From Pseudomonadota bacterium (GTDB lineage Bacteria; Pseudomonadota; Gammaproteobacteria; Steroidobacterales; MnTg04): a DNA stretch of 64,000 nt. Below the pieces are notes generated by a model that was not told the origin of the DNA, ran no database searches, and saw nothing but the letters and a program-made list of their open reading frames with translations. Every line of letters begins with the position of its first letter. The first letter of the stretch is position 1. The translations under genes and the position numbers were made by a program. Below are positions 14,178-21,076 of this stretch, one piece after another. The stretch spans positions 1-64,000 of the forward strand of contig JACZVC010000001.1 in NCBI GenBank assembly GCA_022572885.1. The letters are read 5' to 3'.

Positions 14178-14423
14178 ATGACCAAGGAAACGACATATCG
14201 CCTGAAGGTAATTGACGAGCCTGAAGCGGGGACCAGAAGCATTTTTATCTGCGACGCCCCCGTCGCTACCTTCATGGGAACTGGCCCCAGGAGTTACCAA
14301 TGCGGAACTTGTGGCAAGACGCTGATCCAAGGGGCCAGAATAGAGCGATTTGCCAATGTGGTTTTCAAGTGCGGCAAGTGCGGCGGATTCAACGAAATCC
14401 CGACCGCCCACCAAGCCGACTGA
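14178..14423 (+). CDS. Small zinc-ribbon protein
   Basis: The protein has 81 residues. Two CxxC knuckles, YQCGTCGKTL (about 41-44) and FKCGKCGGFNEIP (about 64-67), are spaced as in a rubredoxin-like zinc ribbon. The N-terminal 40 residues form a polar leader without known motifs. It begins five bases after the preceding stop, so the two genes are probably one operon. Proteins of this kind bind nucleic acid or act as small adaptors; no specific role can be read from the sequence. It could be mistaken for a transcription-factor ribbon, but there are no further domains. Confidence 0.7.
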   Translation: MTKETTYRLKVIDEPEAGTRSIFICDAPVATFMGTGPRSYQCGTCGKTLIQGARIERFANVVFKCGKCGGFNEIPTAHQAD

Positions 14424-14491
14424 GCGAATATAGGCAGTAATCAATATGTGTGATTTAAGTAACCTCATTTATCATGTTGCCGACTTGACCC

Positions 14492-14782
14492 ATGTACGAT
14501 ATTTGCCAAGCAATTAGTGACTTACAGCTCATCAGCTTTATCTACGATGGGCATTCTCGCGTGGTTGAGCCACATACTTACGGGGTCGATACAAAGGGTC
14601 ATCGGGCCTTGCGTGCTTACCAGGTCCGGGGATACACCAAATTAGGTCAATTGCCCGCTTGGCGATTTTTCCACGTTGACCGAATCTCCGGATTAACCAT
14701 CCTTCAAGAGACATTTGCAGGGCCGAGAGACGGATACAAAAGACTTGATGCAGCCTTCGATACCATACAGTGTCAGCTTTAG
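14492..14782 (+). CDS. WYL-like domain protein
   Basis: The protein has 96 residues. It follows the pattern of short WYL-related proteins: an N-terminal helix (YDICQAISDLQLISF), then YDGHSRVVEPHTYGVDTKG, LRAYQVRGY, and WRFFHVDRISGLTIL toward the end. WYL domains bind nucleotides or nucleic-acid ends and often regulate defence or mobile-element genes, usually behind a DNA-binding domain. No HTH is present in this short form, so it is a stand-alone sensor-type domain. It lies 68 bases downstream of the zinc-ribbon gene on the same strand. The 160 bases after it hold nothing recognisable. Confidence 0.75.
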   Translation: MYDICQAISDLQLISFIYDGHSRVVEPHTYGVDTKGHRALRAYQVRGYTKLGQLPAWRFFHVDRISGLTILQETFAGPRDGYKRLDAAFDTIQCQL

Positions 14783-14942
14783 CCCATCCGCAATCACAAG
14801 GTCCAGGCCCATAAGCAGGACCGTTATTTGTTGAACAATCTGACCAGTGCAAAATAAGTAACCCCATGTATGTGCCTGAGCTGCCTTTCCCTTATATAAG
14901 GGCGGGAAAAAATGCCGGTTTCGGAGAATTCCCTAATTATTT

Positions 14943-15755
14943 TCAAGGTTTTTCCAAAAACAGCCACTTCCAGTCGCCCGTGTATTCACATGTCTGCCCG
15001 ATATCGCAGTATCTTTCTAGGTGGTCAGCGATATCTACCGTCAATGGATTTTTGCGTAGTGCATCCAGGGCATATTTAACCGACTTGCGTACATTGTCTG
15101 CGATGTTCTGGCTTGGCTTGCGGAATGCGCGGGGGTTGCCATAATGGAACTGCTTCCAGTGATACGCCTCTACAACGCCTTCGAGGTTGCCTTGCTTAAC
15201 TTTTTCGGCACCGGGCGTCTGCTGGCGAAGCCAATGCTCTAACTCCTGCGCCTTCTCAACTGCTGCTATGGAATCATGGGTTTTGAGTTTCTTAGCATAT
15301 TGCCTTAGCGATGCGATGGCTTCTGGCTCAAGAACACGTTGCAATGAACCGCCACCACTAGGGCCTATATCTGAGTTTGGATCAAATCCCAATAGGTCAG
15401 ATGCGTATTCTTCGGCGGTAGCGTCCTCCGGGTCAGAGTTGTAAGCTTGCGGCGGCTCGGATTGCAGCGCCGTATAGACCTCCACCGCACTGATTTCGCC
15501 CAAATTTGTGCCTGAGTGCCGGACGGTGTTTTTTTGGTGCATCAAAATGACTCTGAGGTAGTCAAGGCCGTCCAACACCGGAAATCTCTCCGTACCGATG
15601 ATGTAATGATCCCTATGCCGTTGGAAAGGGGTGCGCCCCTCTCGAATTATCCGGTTCAGAGCAATAACGGTGATTGCAACATCAGACTCATCGAACGATT
15701 CGTCATTTTCAACCTTTCGGAGTGCTGCCACAGCCTGGGAGCGAAACATGCTCAT
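14943..15755 (-). CDS. Hypothetical 270-residue element protein
   Basis: I do not recognise this protein. It is mostly helical and acidic. There is a low-complexity, Asp/Glu-rich centre (NSDPEDATAEEYASDLLGFDPNS), a Gly/Ser hinge (GPSGGGS), and an aromatic C-terminus (YTGDWKWLF). There is no signal peptide or membrane helix. The ATG at 15755 has GAGGGCGAG upstream. It is the first gene downstream of the iteron-like repeat region and lies on the same strand as the replication-type HTH gene upstream, so it may be a replication or partition accessory protein. That is inference from position alone. Confidence 0.6.
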   Translation of the reverse strand: MSMFRSQAVAALRKVENDESFDESDVAITVIALNRIIREGRTPFQRHRDHYIIGTERFPVLDGLDYLRVILMHQKNTVRHSGTNLGEISAVEVYTALQSEPPQAYNSDPEDATAEEYASDLLGFDPNSDIGPSGGGSLQRVLEPEAIASLRQYAKKLKTHDSIAAVEKAQELEHWLRQQTPGAEKVKQGNLEGVVEAYHWKQFHYGNPRAFRKPSQNIADNVRKSVKYALDALRKNPLTVDIADHLERYCDIGQTCEYTGDWKWLFLEKP

Positions 15756-15854
15756 ATTTTTAACTCGCCCTCTAAAGATAGCTTTTCTTGCCCGGCCTTT
15801 TTTCCGTCATCATCTTTTTTCATTTCACAATTCCCTTACACTCTTCATGTAGAC

Positions 15855-15890
15855 TATTAACCTAGTTATTAACTTAGTTATTAACTTAGT
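15855..15890. repeat. Three tandem 12-bp direct repeats
   Basis: TATTAACCTAGT is followed by two identical TATTAACTTAGT units with no gaps. The tract is AT-rich and lies just beside the 22-bp repeats, between two minus-strand genes. It could be a DNA-unwinding tract or a regulator-binding site. Confidence 0.85.
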
Positions 15891-15906
15891 TAAGAGGAAC
15901 TTTTTT

Positions 15907-15958
15907 ACTCAAGTAATGGAAGAAAAGTACTCAAGTAATGGAAGAAATGTACTCAAGT
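15907..15958. repeat. 22-bp direct repeats (iteron-like, 2.4 copies)
   Basis: The units at 15907-15928 and 15929-15950 differ at one base (ACTCAAGTAATGGAAGAAA plus AGT or TGT). A third partial unit, ACTCAAGT, follows at 15951-15958. The 22-bp unit equals two helical turns, the usual iteron length. The block overlaps the 3' end of the HTH gene by six bases. Confidence 0.85.
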
Positions 15959-16387
15959 CTGTGACCGCTCAACCAAAAACACTCGCGCACTTTGTCTGGC
16001 TAACTTGTGTGTGTACGGTGGTTCCCAGAACCTTGTTTTCAGCATCAATTCAACTGCATTAAGCACACCCTCCGGGACTGCTAACTCGTACGAATGCCGT
16101 TTGTAGCCCTGGTGTCCAAATTCTGAATGCCGAATAATCCAACCCTCGTGTTCCGCTCGTTGCATGGCATTTGCTACGGTTCTTTGCGATACACCGGCCC
16201 GAAATGCGATTTCTCGCTGACTCGGATAGATGGAGTCACCACATTTATCCCCATACCTCGCCATAACCGTCAGAATGTGCTTTTGTCCAGATGGAAGATT
16301 GCAATAGGGACTGCCGATTAGCTTTCTCCAGTCCATACCCGTGTGGTCCCACGGAACAGGCGTACAAAGGCCATTTCCCGTACCCAT
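15953..16387 (-). CDS. Helix-turn-helix protein, replication-initiator-like N-domain
   Basis: The protein has 144 residues. The region from about residue 18 (MDWRKLIGSPYCNLPSGQKHILTVMARYGD) leads into PSQREIAFRAGVSQRTVANAMQRAEHEGWIIRH, a winged helix-turn-helix of the HTH_36 kind often found in plasmid and phage replication proteins. No polymerase, primase or relaxase domain follows, so this may be a short initiator or a regulator. The ATG at 16387 directly follows the stop of the upstream gene (TAAATG), so translation is coupled; an internal ATG at codon 18 is an alternative. The 3' end touches the iteron-like repeats, a natural binding target. Confidence 0.7.
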   Translation of the reverse strand: MGTGNGLCTPVPWDHTGMDWRKLIGSPYCNLPSGQKHILTVMARYGDKCGDSIYPSQREIAFRAGVSQRTVANAMQRAEHEGWIIRHSEFGHQGYKRHSYELAVPEGVLNAVELMLKTRFWEPPYTHKLARQSARVFLVERSQT

Positions 16388-16681
16388 TTAGGCCAGACTC
16401 TGCTCGGGTTCTTCGACAGGAGTTTCTTCTGTCAGGTGGCCTTCTCGGGGGTCTGACTGCCGGTAGAACTCAAATTCAGCGCCTACCACACCATAGGATT
16501 TCAGTGTCCCTTCCGAGATTGGTGATTTCGTAACAGGTCGCACTTCATACAATGGACAGTCTTTGCAACTACAGAGCGTGACTTGAACAAGCCAACTACC
16601 AGCATTTTCCTCATCGAAAATACATGAACGGCATTTGTTGTTAATGGCGGCGCGTAGTGAGCTCCTTTTCGAAGCACTCAT
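16388..16681 (-). CDS. Small Cys-rich (zinc-binding) element protein
   Basis: The protein has 97 residues. The N-terminal half has five Cys in a tight pattern (AAINNKCRSCIF then TLCSCKDCPLYEVRP), as in small zinc-binding proteins common beside phage and plasmid replication genes. The C-terminal half is acidic and probably disordered (HLTEETPVEEPEQ). Its ATG overlaps the upstream stop by one base (TAATG), and its own stop abuts the next start, so three genes from 16881 to 15953 form one tightly coupled operon. I know of no biochemical function for this family. Confidence 0.72.
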   Translation of the reverse strand: MSASKRSSLRAAINNKCRSCIFDEENAGSWLVQVTLCSCKDCPLYEVRPVTKSPISEGTLKSYGVVGAEFEFYRQSDPREGHLTEETPVEEPEQSLA

Positions 16682-16881
16682 TAGTTCGGCCTATGGTTTT
16701 CGGCGCAATACAATTGCCATTTGTCCGGAAATATGACCCAGCGCCCATTGACCTTGTTACAAACACCGGCGCCAACCAGTTCGCTGCGAAGATTTTCCGG
16801 CCTGAGCATGTTGTACCAACTATTCTTAGTTGGCCAAACGTTTCCGACGGATTCCCATTTGGATAATGGAATAGGATTCAT
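16681..16881 (-). CDS. AlpA/excisionase-like small protein
   Basis: The protein has 66 residues. It begins MNPIPLSKWESVGNVW and carries a compact ELVGAGVCNKVNGRWVIFPDKW segment, which resembles the helix-turn-helix plus wing of AlpA/MerR-type excisionases. Such proteins assist the integrase in excision or control early genes. The ATG at 16881 has GGAG eight bases upstream; a TTG at 16899 would add six residues. It is the first gene of the three-gene coupled operon and lies between the integrase side and the replication-type gene, the usual place for an excisionase. The match is weak and made by eye. Confidence 0.5.
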   Translation of the reverse strand: MNPIPLSKWESVGNVWPTKNSWYNMLRPENLRSELVGAGVCNKVNGRWVIFPDKWQLYCAENHRPN

Positions 16882-16983
16882 TTGTAATTCTCCATTCAAT
16901 CAAAATAACTGTGCGCAACTTCACGCACTAGTAGATTGGACAGGAAGAATGGGAAACCGAACCCCTGAGCTTCCGCTTTTCTT

Positions 16984-17673
16984 TTAGTCTTTCTTGCTTA
17001 TCAAAGGTTTGAGGATCGTTCTGTATTGTTTGAGACTTGACGGGAAACCATCTCGATGCGAAAACCTGCGATGTACGCGTGATGCTAGCTCGTGGCGAGC
17101 GGAGCCAAGAGAAAGTAGGTTTGTCCCTTCGCGGAGGATCCTCTCATGTGAAGGCTTAATTTTTCTATATTTGGCTCTTTGTTCCACACTTTTTTGGGCA
17201 CCAGCGTAACTTTTCATGCCGCTTATCGTGTGTGGCAACCTTTCATAATACTTTGCCTCTGCTGTTACCTTGCATAATTGGCCCATGTAAAACCCGAATT
17301 TGCTTAACTCGCCTTCCTTCCAAGCTGACCTAGTTTGGTGGACTAGTCTCAAAAGTAAGGTAAATGTCATGGCCAATTCGTCAGGTACTTCTCCGCTATC
17401 GATGTCAAAGACGAGTGCATCGAGTTCCATCGACGTTTTTGGATAGCCAAGTTCCTCTAATATTCCTTGAACCGTCATGAGATAACGGTTCAGAACGTCC
17501 AAATCAAACGCTGCAGCCTTCAACTTTCTGCCCGGGTTTTCCGGCATTAGGTTGTCATCGAGAATACTCGCTAGAACTTCATGTCCGGGAAATTCACCGA
17601 TTTTGTAGATAGTTTCACTCACTGCCAAGCACCTTTGCTGCAGTTCGTTCGACAACACCCCTGACATGCTCAT
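16984..17673 (-). CDS. Hypothetical 229-residue protein overlapping the integrase
   Basis: I do not recognise this helical protein. The N-terminal half is hydrophobic-acidic (GEFPGHEVLASILDDN, DLDVLNRYLMTVQGILEELG). The C-terminal third is strongly basic (KYRKIKPSHERILREG, RVHRRFSHRDGFPSS, ending LISKKD), which suggests nucleic-acid contact. Starts at 17673 or 17667 put its first 50-60 bases inside the end of the integrase gene, so the two are likely co-transcribed; the ribosome-binding site is weak. Its position right behind the integrase suggests an integration-related or early role, but there is no direct evidence. Confidence 0.6.
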   Translation of the reverse strand: MSMSGVLSNELQQRCLAVSETIYKIGEFPGHEVLASILDDNLMPENPGRKLKAAAFDLDVLNRYLMTVQGILEELGYPKTSMELDALVFDIDSGEVPDELAMTFTLLLRLVHQTRSAWKEGELSKFGFYMGQLCKVTAEAKYYERLPHTISGMKSYAGAQKSVEQRAKYRKIKPSHERILREGTNLLSLGSARHELASRVHRRFSHRDGFPSSLKQYRTILKPLISKKD

Positions 17674-18658
17674 CTGACAAATGGCTATAACGTTTCACCA
17701 TTTCCAGCGTTCTATGGCCGAGAACAGCAGCAATCTCAGCTGTGGTTGCCCCGTTCATTGCAAGATTTGATGCGCAAGTATGCCTTAGATCATGGAAACG
17801 GAAGTCTTTGAGTTGAGCCTGGCTTCTCGCCTTCTGCCATGCTTTTTCAAAATAAGAAGAATTTGCTGTGCCAGCCCTCGAATTGGTAAAGATCAAATCA
17901 TCGTCAATCCGACGGATTTTCTGCAGCATCCTCAATTCATCGACAACTGGGCCTACCAAGGTAAGTGTGCGACGTTCGTTGTTCTTTGTGTGGTGTAGGA
18001 CGGCTCTATTGGAGTCCAAATCAACGTCTTTCCAGTGTAATCCCAGGATTTCGCCCTTTCTCGCCCCGGTAGTAAGCGCAATCAGCACAATTGCGTACAA
18101 ATGGGGATGGGAGCTATTTCTGGCTGCGTTTAACAATCTGTCTTTTTCTGCATTGGAAAGAAAACGCACCCGCCCCCTGGGCTCTTCCAAACTGCTCACC
18201 TTACGAAGCGGATTTGTGTCCATCCACTCCCACTCACGTTCCGCCATCGTGCAGGCGTGACTTAAAAGTGCCAGATACCGATTGACTGTTGCGGGCGCCC
18301 TCTTCTTGGCCAGCTCGTCACGTACCTCGACAACCGCTGAGCGTGTTAGCTCGATTAGCCTCAGGTTCCCCAGCCGCTTTATCCAAAAGTTTGCTTGTCT
18401 ACTTGGGTTTTTCTGATCCTTCTTCTTGGGAATTTCGGTTTCTTTGTATCGCTCAAGCAGATCCTTGACGGTTCGTCGCTTGGCTTCATAAGAAGGCAAA
18501 TAGCCACCCTTTGAAATGGCTGTTTCGATTTCGCGTGCCCAGTCCTCGGCCTCCCCTTTCGTGCGGAAAGTGGCAACCTGTGGCTTTCGACCGCCCGTTC
18601 GGATTACAGCCTGCCAGCGGACCCCATTCTTACTACTTCGTTTTCGGAAGTACGCCAT
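17615..18658 (-). CDS. Phage-type tyrosine integrase
   Basis: The protein has 347 residues. An N-terminal arm-binding region (MAYFRKRSSKNGVRWQAVIRTGG) and a SAM-like core-binding domain (about 60-150) precede the catalytic domain. The catalytic residues are visible: Arg in TTGARKGEILGL, the FHDLRHT box, His in LGHRTLEM, and Tyr in VKRYSHLS. It would integrate and excise the element at the tRNA-Gln gene, whose 3' end lies 115 bases upstream of the start. AGAAGGTG precedes the ATG. A plausible promoter (TTGTCG, 16-base spacer, TGTAAA) lies at 18690-18717 and overlaps two TGCGACAAA repeats, so the integrase might repress itself. Confidence 0.93.
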   Translation of the reverse strand: MAYFRKRSSKNGVRWQAVIRTGGRKPQVATFRTKGEAEDWAREIETAISKGGYLPSYEAKRRTVKDLLERYKETEIPKKKDQKNPSRQANFWIKRLGNLRLIELTRSAVVEVRDELAKKRAPATVNRYLALLSHACTMAEREWEWMDTNPLRKVSSLEEPRGRVRFLSNAEKDRLLNAARNSSHPHLYAIVLIALTTGARKGEILGLHWKDVDLDSNRAVLHHTKNNERRTLTLVGPVVDELRMLQKIRRIDDDLIFTNSRAGTANSSYFEKAWQKARSQAQLKDFRFHDLRHTCASNLAMNGATTAEIAAVLGHRTLEMVKRYSHLSDEHVRGVVERTAAKVLGSE

Positions 18659-18698
18659 TGATCACCTTCTATCGCTCAGTGTGATTTTGTTTACAGTG

Positions 18699-18718
18699 TG
18701 CGACAAATTTGCGACAAA
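18699..18718. repeat. Paired TGCGACAAA repeats (possible integrase arm sites)
   Basis: Two direct copies of TGCGACAAA lie 11 bases apart between the integrase start and the tRNA 3' end. The place fits arm-type sites of a tRNA-targeting integrase. They overlap the putative integrase promoter. Confidence 0.45.
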
Positions 18719-18773
18719 AACAAAGAAATCCGCTCTGAAAAGCGGCTGAAAGATTGTAAGTCTTTGATTTTAT

Positions 18774-18847
18774 TGGTTGGGGGACTAGGATTCGAACCTA
18801 GGTTGGCGGAGTCAGAGTCCGCAGTCCTACCACTAGACGATCCCCCA
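18774..18847 (-). tRNA. tRNA-Gln(CUG)
   Basis: The 74 bases fold as a complete cloverleaf on the minus strand. The acceptor is TGGGGGA / TCCCCCA with A-CCA encoded; the D stem is GTCT/GGAC; the anticodon stem is GCGGA/TCCGC around CTCTGAC (anticodon CUG, reading CAG = Gln); the T stem is CTAGG/CCTAG with loop TTCGAAT. It lies 30 bases downstream of rpsI on the same strand. Its 3' end is the presumed attachment site of the neighbouring element and remains intact. Confidence 0.95.
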
Positions 18848-18853
18848 ACTGAA

Positions 18854-18873
18854 ATCGGCCGCACGCGGCCGAT
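18854..18873 (-). terminator. GC-rich hairpin between rpsI and tRNA-Gln
   Basis: ATCGGCCGC / GCGGCCGAT forms a perfect 9-bp inverted repeat separated by AC, five bases after the rpsI stop. No T tract follows, so it may be an RNA-processing or stabilising hairpin rather than a true terminator. Confidence 0.4.
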
Positions 18874-18877
18874 GTCG

Positions 18878-19267
18878 TTAACGCTTGGAGTACTGTGTCG
18901 CCTTGCGTGCTTTGCGCAACCCGACTTTCTTGCGCTCGACTTCGCGTGCGTCGCGGGTCACGAACCCGGCTTTACGAAGCACCGGGCGCAGGTCCTCATC
19001 ATAGACCATCAGCGCGCGGGTCAGACCGTGGCGAATCGCGCCAGCCTGACCGGTCGTACCACCACCGGATACGGTCACATTGATATCGAAATTATCATGC
19101 AGGTTGGTTACGTCCAGCGGCTGGCGCACGATCATGCCGCAGGTCTTGCGACCAAAAAACTCGTCAACCGGACGCTTGTTGACCGTGATCTTGCCAGTCC
19201 CTTTGCGCATGTAAACCCTCGCGGTCGAGGATTTGCGGCGGCCGGTGGCGTAATAAACTTCGCTCAT
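18878..19267 (-). CDS. rpsI: 30S ribosomal protein S9
   Basis: The protein has 129 residues, the normal length. It shows the S9 signature: [16 protein letters not shown] at the start, [11 protein letters not shown], a central [15 protein letters not shown], and the basic C-terminus [18 protein letters not shown] that reaches the P-site tRNA in the ribosome. The start at 19267 (MSEVYYATG) is fixed by homology; the open frame runs further upstream into the gap after rplM. It forms the usual rplM-rpsI pair, 28 bases apart, and is probably transcribed from the promoter upstream of rplM. A tRNA-Gln gene follows. Confidence 0.98.
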   Translation of the reverse strand: MSEVYYATGRRKSSTARVYMRKGTGKITVNKRPVDEFFGRKTCGMIVRQPLDVTNLHDNFDINVTVSGGGTTGQAGAIRHGLTRALMVYDEDLRPVLRKAGFVTRDAREVERKKVGLRKARKATQYSKR

Positions 19268-19295
19268 GCTTCTTTTGTCCTTGTCTCGTCGCTGC

Positions 19296-19724
19296 TTACA
19301 GTTCCAGCGGTTTTGGCTGCTGCGCAACGTGGCTGTGCTCGGGGCCCGCAAAAACCCGCAGCTTGCGCAGCATACGGCGGCCCAGCGGGTTACGCGGCAT
19401 CATGCCTTTTACGGCCAGTTCGATCACGCGTTCCGGTTTGCGGGCCAGCAGTTTTTCCAGGCTGGTGGATTTCAGGTTACCGATATAGCCGGTATATCGA
19501 TAATACATCTTGTCCTTCATCTTGTTGCCGGTGACCCGGATCTTTTCGGCATTGATCACGACCATGTAGTCGCCGGTATCCACGTGCGGTGTATATTCAG
19601 GTTTGTGCTTGCCACGCAAACGCCGGGCGAGCTCGCTCGCGAGGCGGCCCAGGGTCTTGCCATCGGCATCCACGACATACCAGTCGCGGCTCACTTCTTC
19701 ATTTTTTGCAGAAAAGGTTTTCAT
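19296..19724 (-). CDS. rplM: 50S ribosomal protein L13
   Basis: The protein has 142 residues, the same length as E. coli L13. Diagnostic segments are [20 protein letters not shown] at the start, [25 protein letters not shown], the [14 protein letters not shown]-like motif (here [14 protein letters not shown]), and [16 protein letters not shown]. It is an early assembly protein of the large subunit. The start at 19724 is set by homology. A good sigma70-type promoter lies 54 bases upstream (19778-19806). It is first in the rplM-rpsI operon. Confidence 0.98.
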   Translation of the reverse strand: MKTFSAKNEEVSRDWYVVDADGKTLGRLASELARRLRGKHKPEYTPHVDTGDYMVVINAEKIRVTGNKMKDKMYYRYTGYIGNLKSTSLEKLLARKPERVIELAVKGMMPRNPLGRRMLRKLRVFAGPEHSHVAQQPKPLEL

Positions 19725-19777
19725 CGATCTCAATACCGGTTTGTGCTTTCGCGGAAGCCGCAAAGCAAAGGCGCGGA

Positions 19778-19806
19778 ATTTTACTGGACGGGGGCATTAT
19801 TTGCAA
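19778..19806 (-). promoter_or_regulatory. Predicted sigma70 promoter of rplM-rpsI
   Basis: On the minus strand TTGCAA (19801-19806) and TAAAAT (19778-19783) are 17 bases apart, upstream of rplM. The match and spacing are good for a ribosomal-protein operon. It is a prediction only. Confidence 0.6.
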
Positions 19807-19855
19807 TCTTCAGCGGCTGATTTGGCTGTTCGCCCCCGAACCCGCGTAGCTGCTT

Positions 19856-20194
19856 CTAACTATCTGTTTTCTCAGTACTTTTCTGAGGCAGGAGCAGCCG
19901 TTCGACGACCTCGCCGCGGCCAAGGTGACTTTCGACAATTTCGCGCACATCTTCCTCGTCCACATAGCTGTACCAGACCCCCTCCGGATAGACCACGACG
20001 ATCGGCCCTTCCGCGCAGCGATCCAGGCATCCGGCGATATTGACGCGCACGCCGCCCGGCCCCGAAATCCCCAGTTCCTTGCTCAGCTGCTTGGCAAACT
20101 CACGCATTTCCAGGCTCCCGGCCTGGCGGCAACAGACGCTTCCATCCGCGCGCAGGTTGGTGCAGAAAAATGCATGTCTTTGGTAGTAACTCAT
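19856..20194 (-). CDS. Thioredoxin-like [2Fe-2S] ferredoxin
   Basis: The protein has 112 residues. It has the cluster-ligand pattern of thioredoxin-like ferredoxins: Cys in AFFCTNLRADGSVCC near residues 9-20 and a second pair in NIAGCLDRCAEGP. GPIVVVYPEGVWY follows, then an acidic helix (VDEEDVREIVESHL). These small cytoplasmic proteins carry a [2Fe-2S] cluster and transfer electrons; the physiological partner of the stand-alone form is not known. The start at 20194 (MSYYQRH) is set by homology. It lies 28 bases after the DUF481 gene on the same strand, upstream of rplM. Confidence 0.88.
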   Translation of the reverse strand: MSYYQRHAFFCTNLRADGSVCCRQAGSLEMREFAKQLSKELGISGPGGVRVNIAGCLDRCAEGPIVVVYPEGVWYSYVDEEDVREIVESHLGRGEVVERLLLPQKSTEKTDS

Positions 20195-20222
20195 GTTTTC
20201 GCGATCCGGTACATACTCAAAT

Positions 20223-20945
20223 TCAGAACTTGTAACCCAGCGCCAGTATAGTCTTGGTATCGGTTTTCGTGCTGCCTGCAGGCACCTCGCTGTTGTTATC
20301 GACACGATAACTCAACAGCATGCTCAGATTACCGGCCAGGGCGCTCTCCAGCGTGCTCAGCGACATGGTATAGGTATTGCCGCTGCCATAGTTAACGGTC
20401 AGCTCCTGTTTGAACGAAACGTGCTCATTGATCTGCCAATGATAGTCCCCGCCAAGCTGGAGCACGGCACCATCCGCCTCGGTGTTATCCAGCAAACGGG
20501 TTTGCCGGGCGCCGACGCCTGCCTCGAGGTTCAATTCATGTTTTTCCGTTTTCACGATCCGGCGGCCATAACCGACGGTTTCATAAAGCTGGCGGACCAC
20601 GCCTGCAAATCGATCGCGGTCATACAGAATCTGCCCGTACAGGTAGTTTTTCTCGCCGTAGTGGCGTTCTACCTTTAACTCCGAATGATATTGCTCTTCG
20701 GCGCTGATGCCAGCGTCCTGCCGACCCGACCCTGAAATCCGGCCCGAGTACACCCACCGGCCGCGCAGGTATTTTGCCGAAACCGCACCCGCCAGCGACT
20801 GGGTGTCGGTATTGCCGGTCGTACTCTCGAACCCCAGGCGCACTTCGCCGCTAAAGCTTTTTTCCGTTGCCGTCTCTTGCCCATGCGCGGGCGTGACCAG
20901 CATAACCACGGCCAGCAACGGTGCAAAATAAATCGTGTGATTCAA
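20223..20945 (-). CDS. DUF481 (YdiY-family) outer-membrane protein
   Basis: The protein has about 240 residues. A signal peptide (NHTIYFAPLLAVVMLVTPAHGQE) leads into a DUF481 beta-barrel with alternating aromatic and polar strands, such as GEVRLGFESTTGNTDTQS, and a C-terminal ALGYKF ending in Phe, as expected for BAM-dependent insertion. I chose an unusual TTG start at 20945 because GGGAGAGG lies four bases upstream and the signal peptide begins there; earlier in-frame ATGs would bury the signal. Members are induced by salt or acid in E. coli, but the role is unknown. It is divergent from the GlcF-like gene; the 131 bases between the two starts should hold both promoters. Confidence 0.83.
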   Translation of the reverse strand: MNHTIYFAPLLAVVMLVTPAHGQETATEKSFSGEVRLGFESTTGNTDTQSLAGAVSAKYLRGRWVYSGRISGSGRQDAGISAEEQYHSELKVERHYGEKNYLYGQILYDRDRFAGVVRQLYETVGYGRRIVKTEKHELNLEAGVGARQTRLLDNTEADGAVLQLGGDYHWQINEHVSFKQELTVNYGSGNTYTMSLSTLESALAGNLSMLLSYRVDNNSEVPAGSTKTDTKTILALGYKF

Positions 20946-21076
20946 GAAACCTCTCCCGTCCGCAGCTTCGCCCCCGCCTGCCGCTGGCCATCCATGAGCT
21001 GAACCTGACAGCGTTGGCGTACAAAGGGCTGCTATGATAACGGCGACACACGATTTTTCCAGCGGCGGGACCTTTC

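Larger units (their letters stand above)
10874..18773. mobile_element. Integrated element next to tRNA-Gln (left limit uncertain)
   Basis: A phage-type tyrosine integrase lies directly beyond the 3' end of tRNA-Gln, the usual arrangement for tRNA-targeted islands. The next 8 kb carries small AT-rich genes of mobile-element character: an AlpA-like protein, a replication-type HTH protein with iteron-like repeats nearby, a double-HTH protein and several unknowns. Structural phage genes and conjugation genes are absent, so it is a satellite-like or integrative mobilizable element, or a reduced prophage. The right limit is the tRNA 3' end. The left limit is set at the last AT-rich gene and is a guess, because I could not find the direct repeat of the tRNA end. 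Confidence 0.6.

Noticed and set aside
10874-18773. Complete prophage
   Set aside because: No capsid, portal, tail, lysis or large terminase gene is present; only a small-terminase-like protein.
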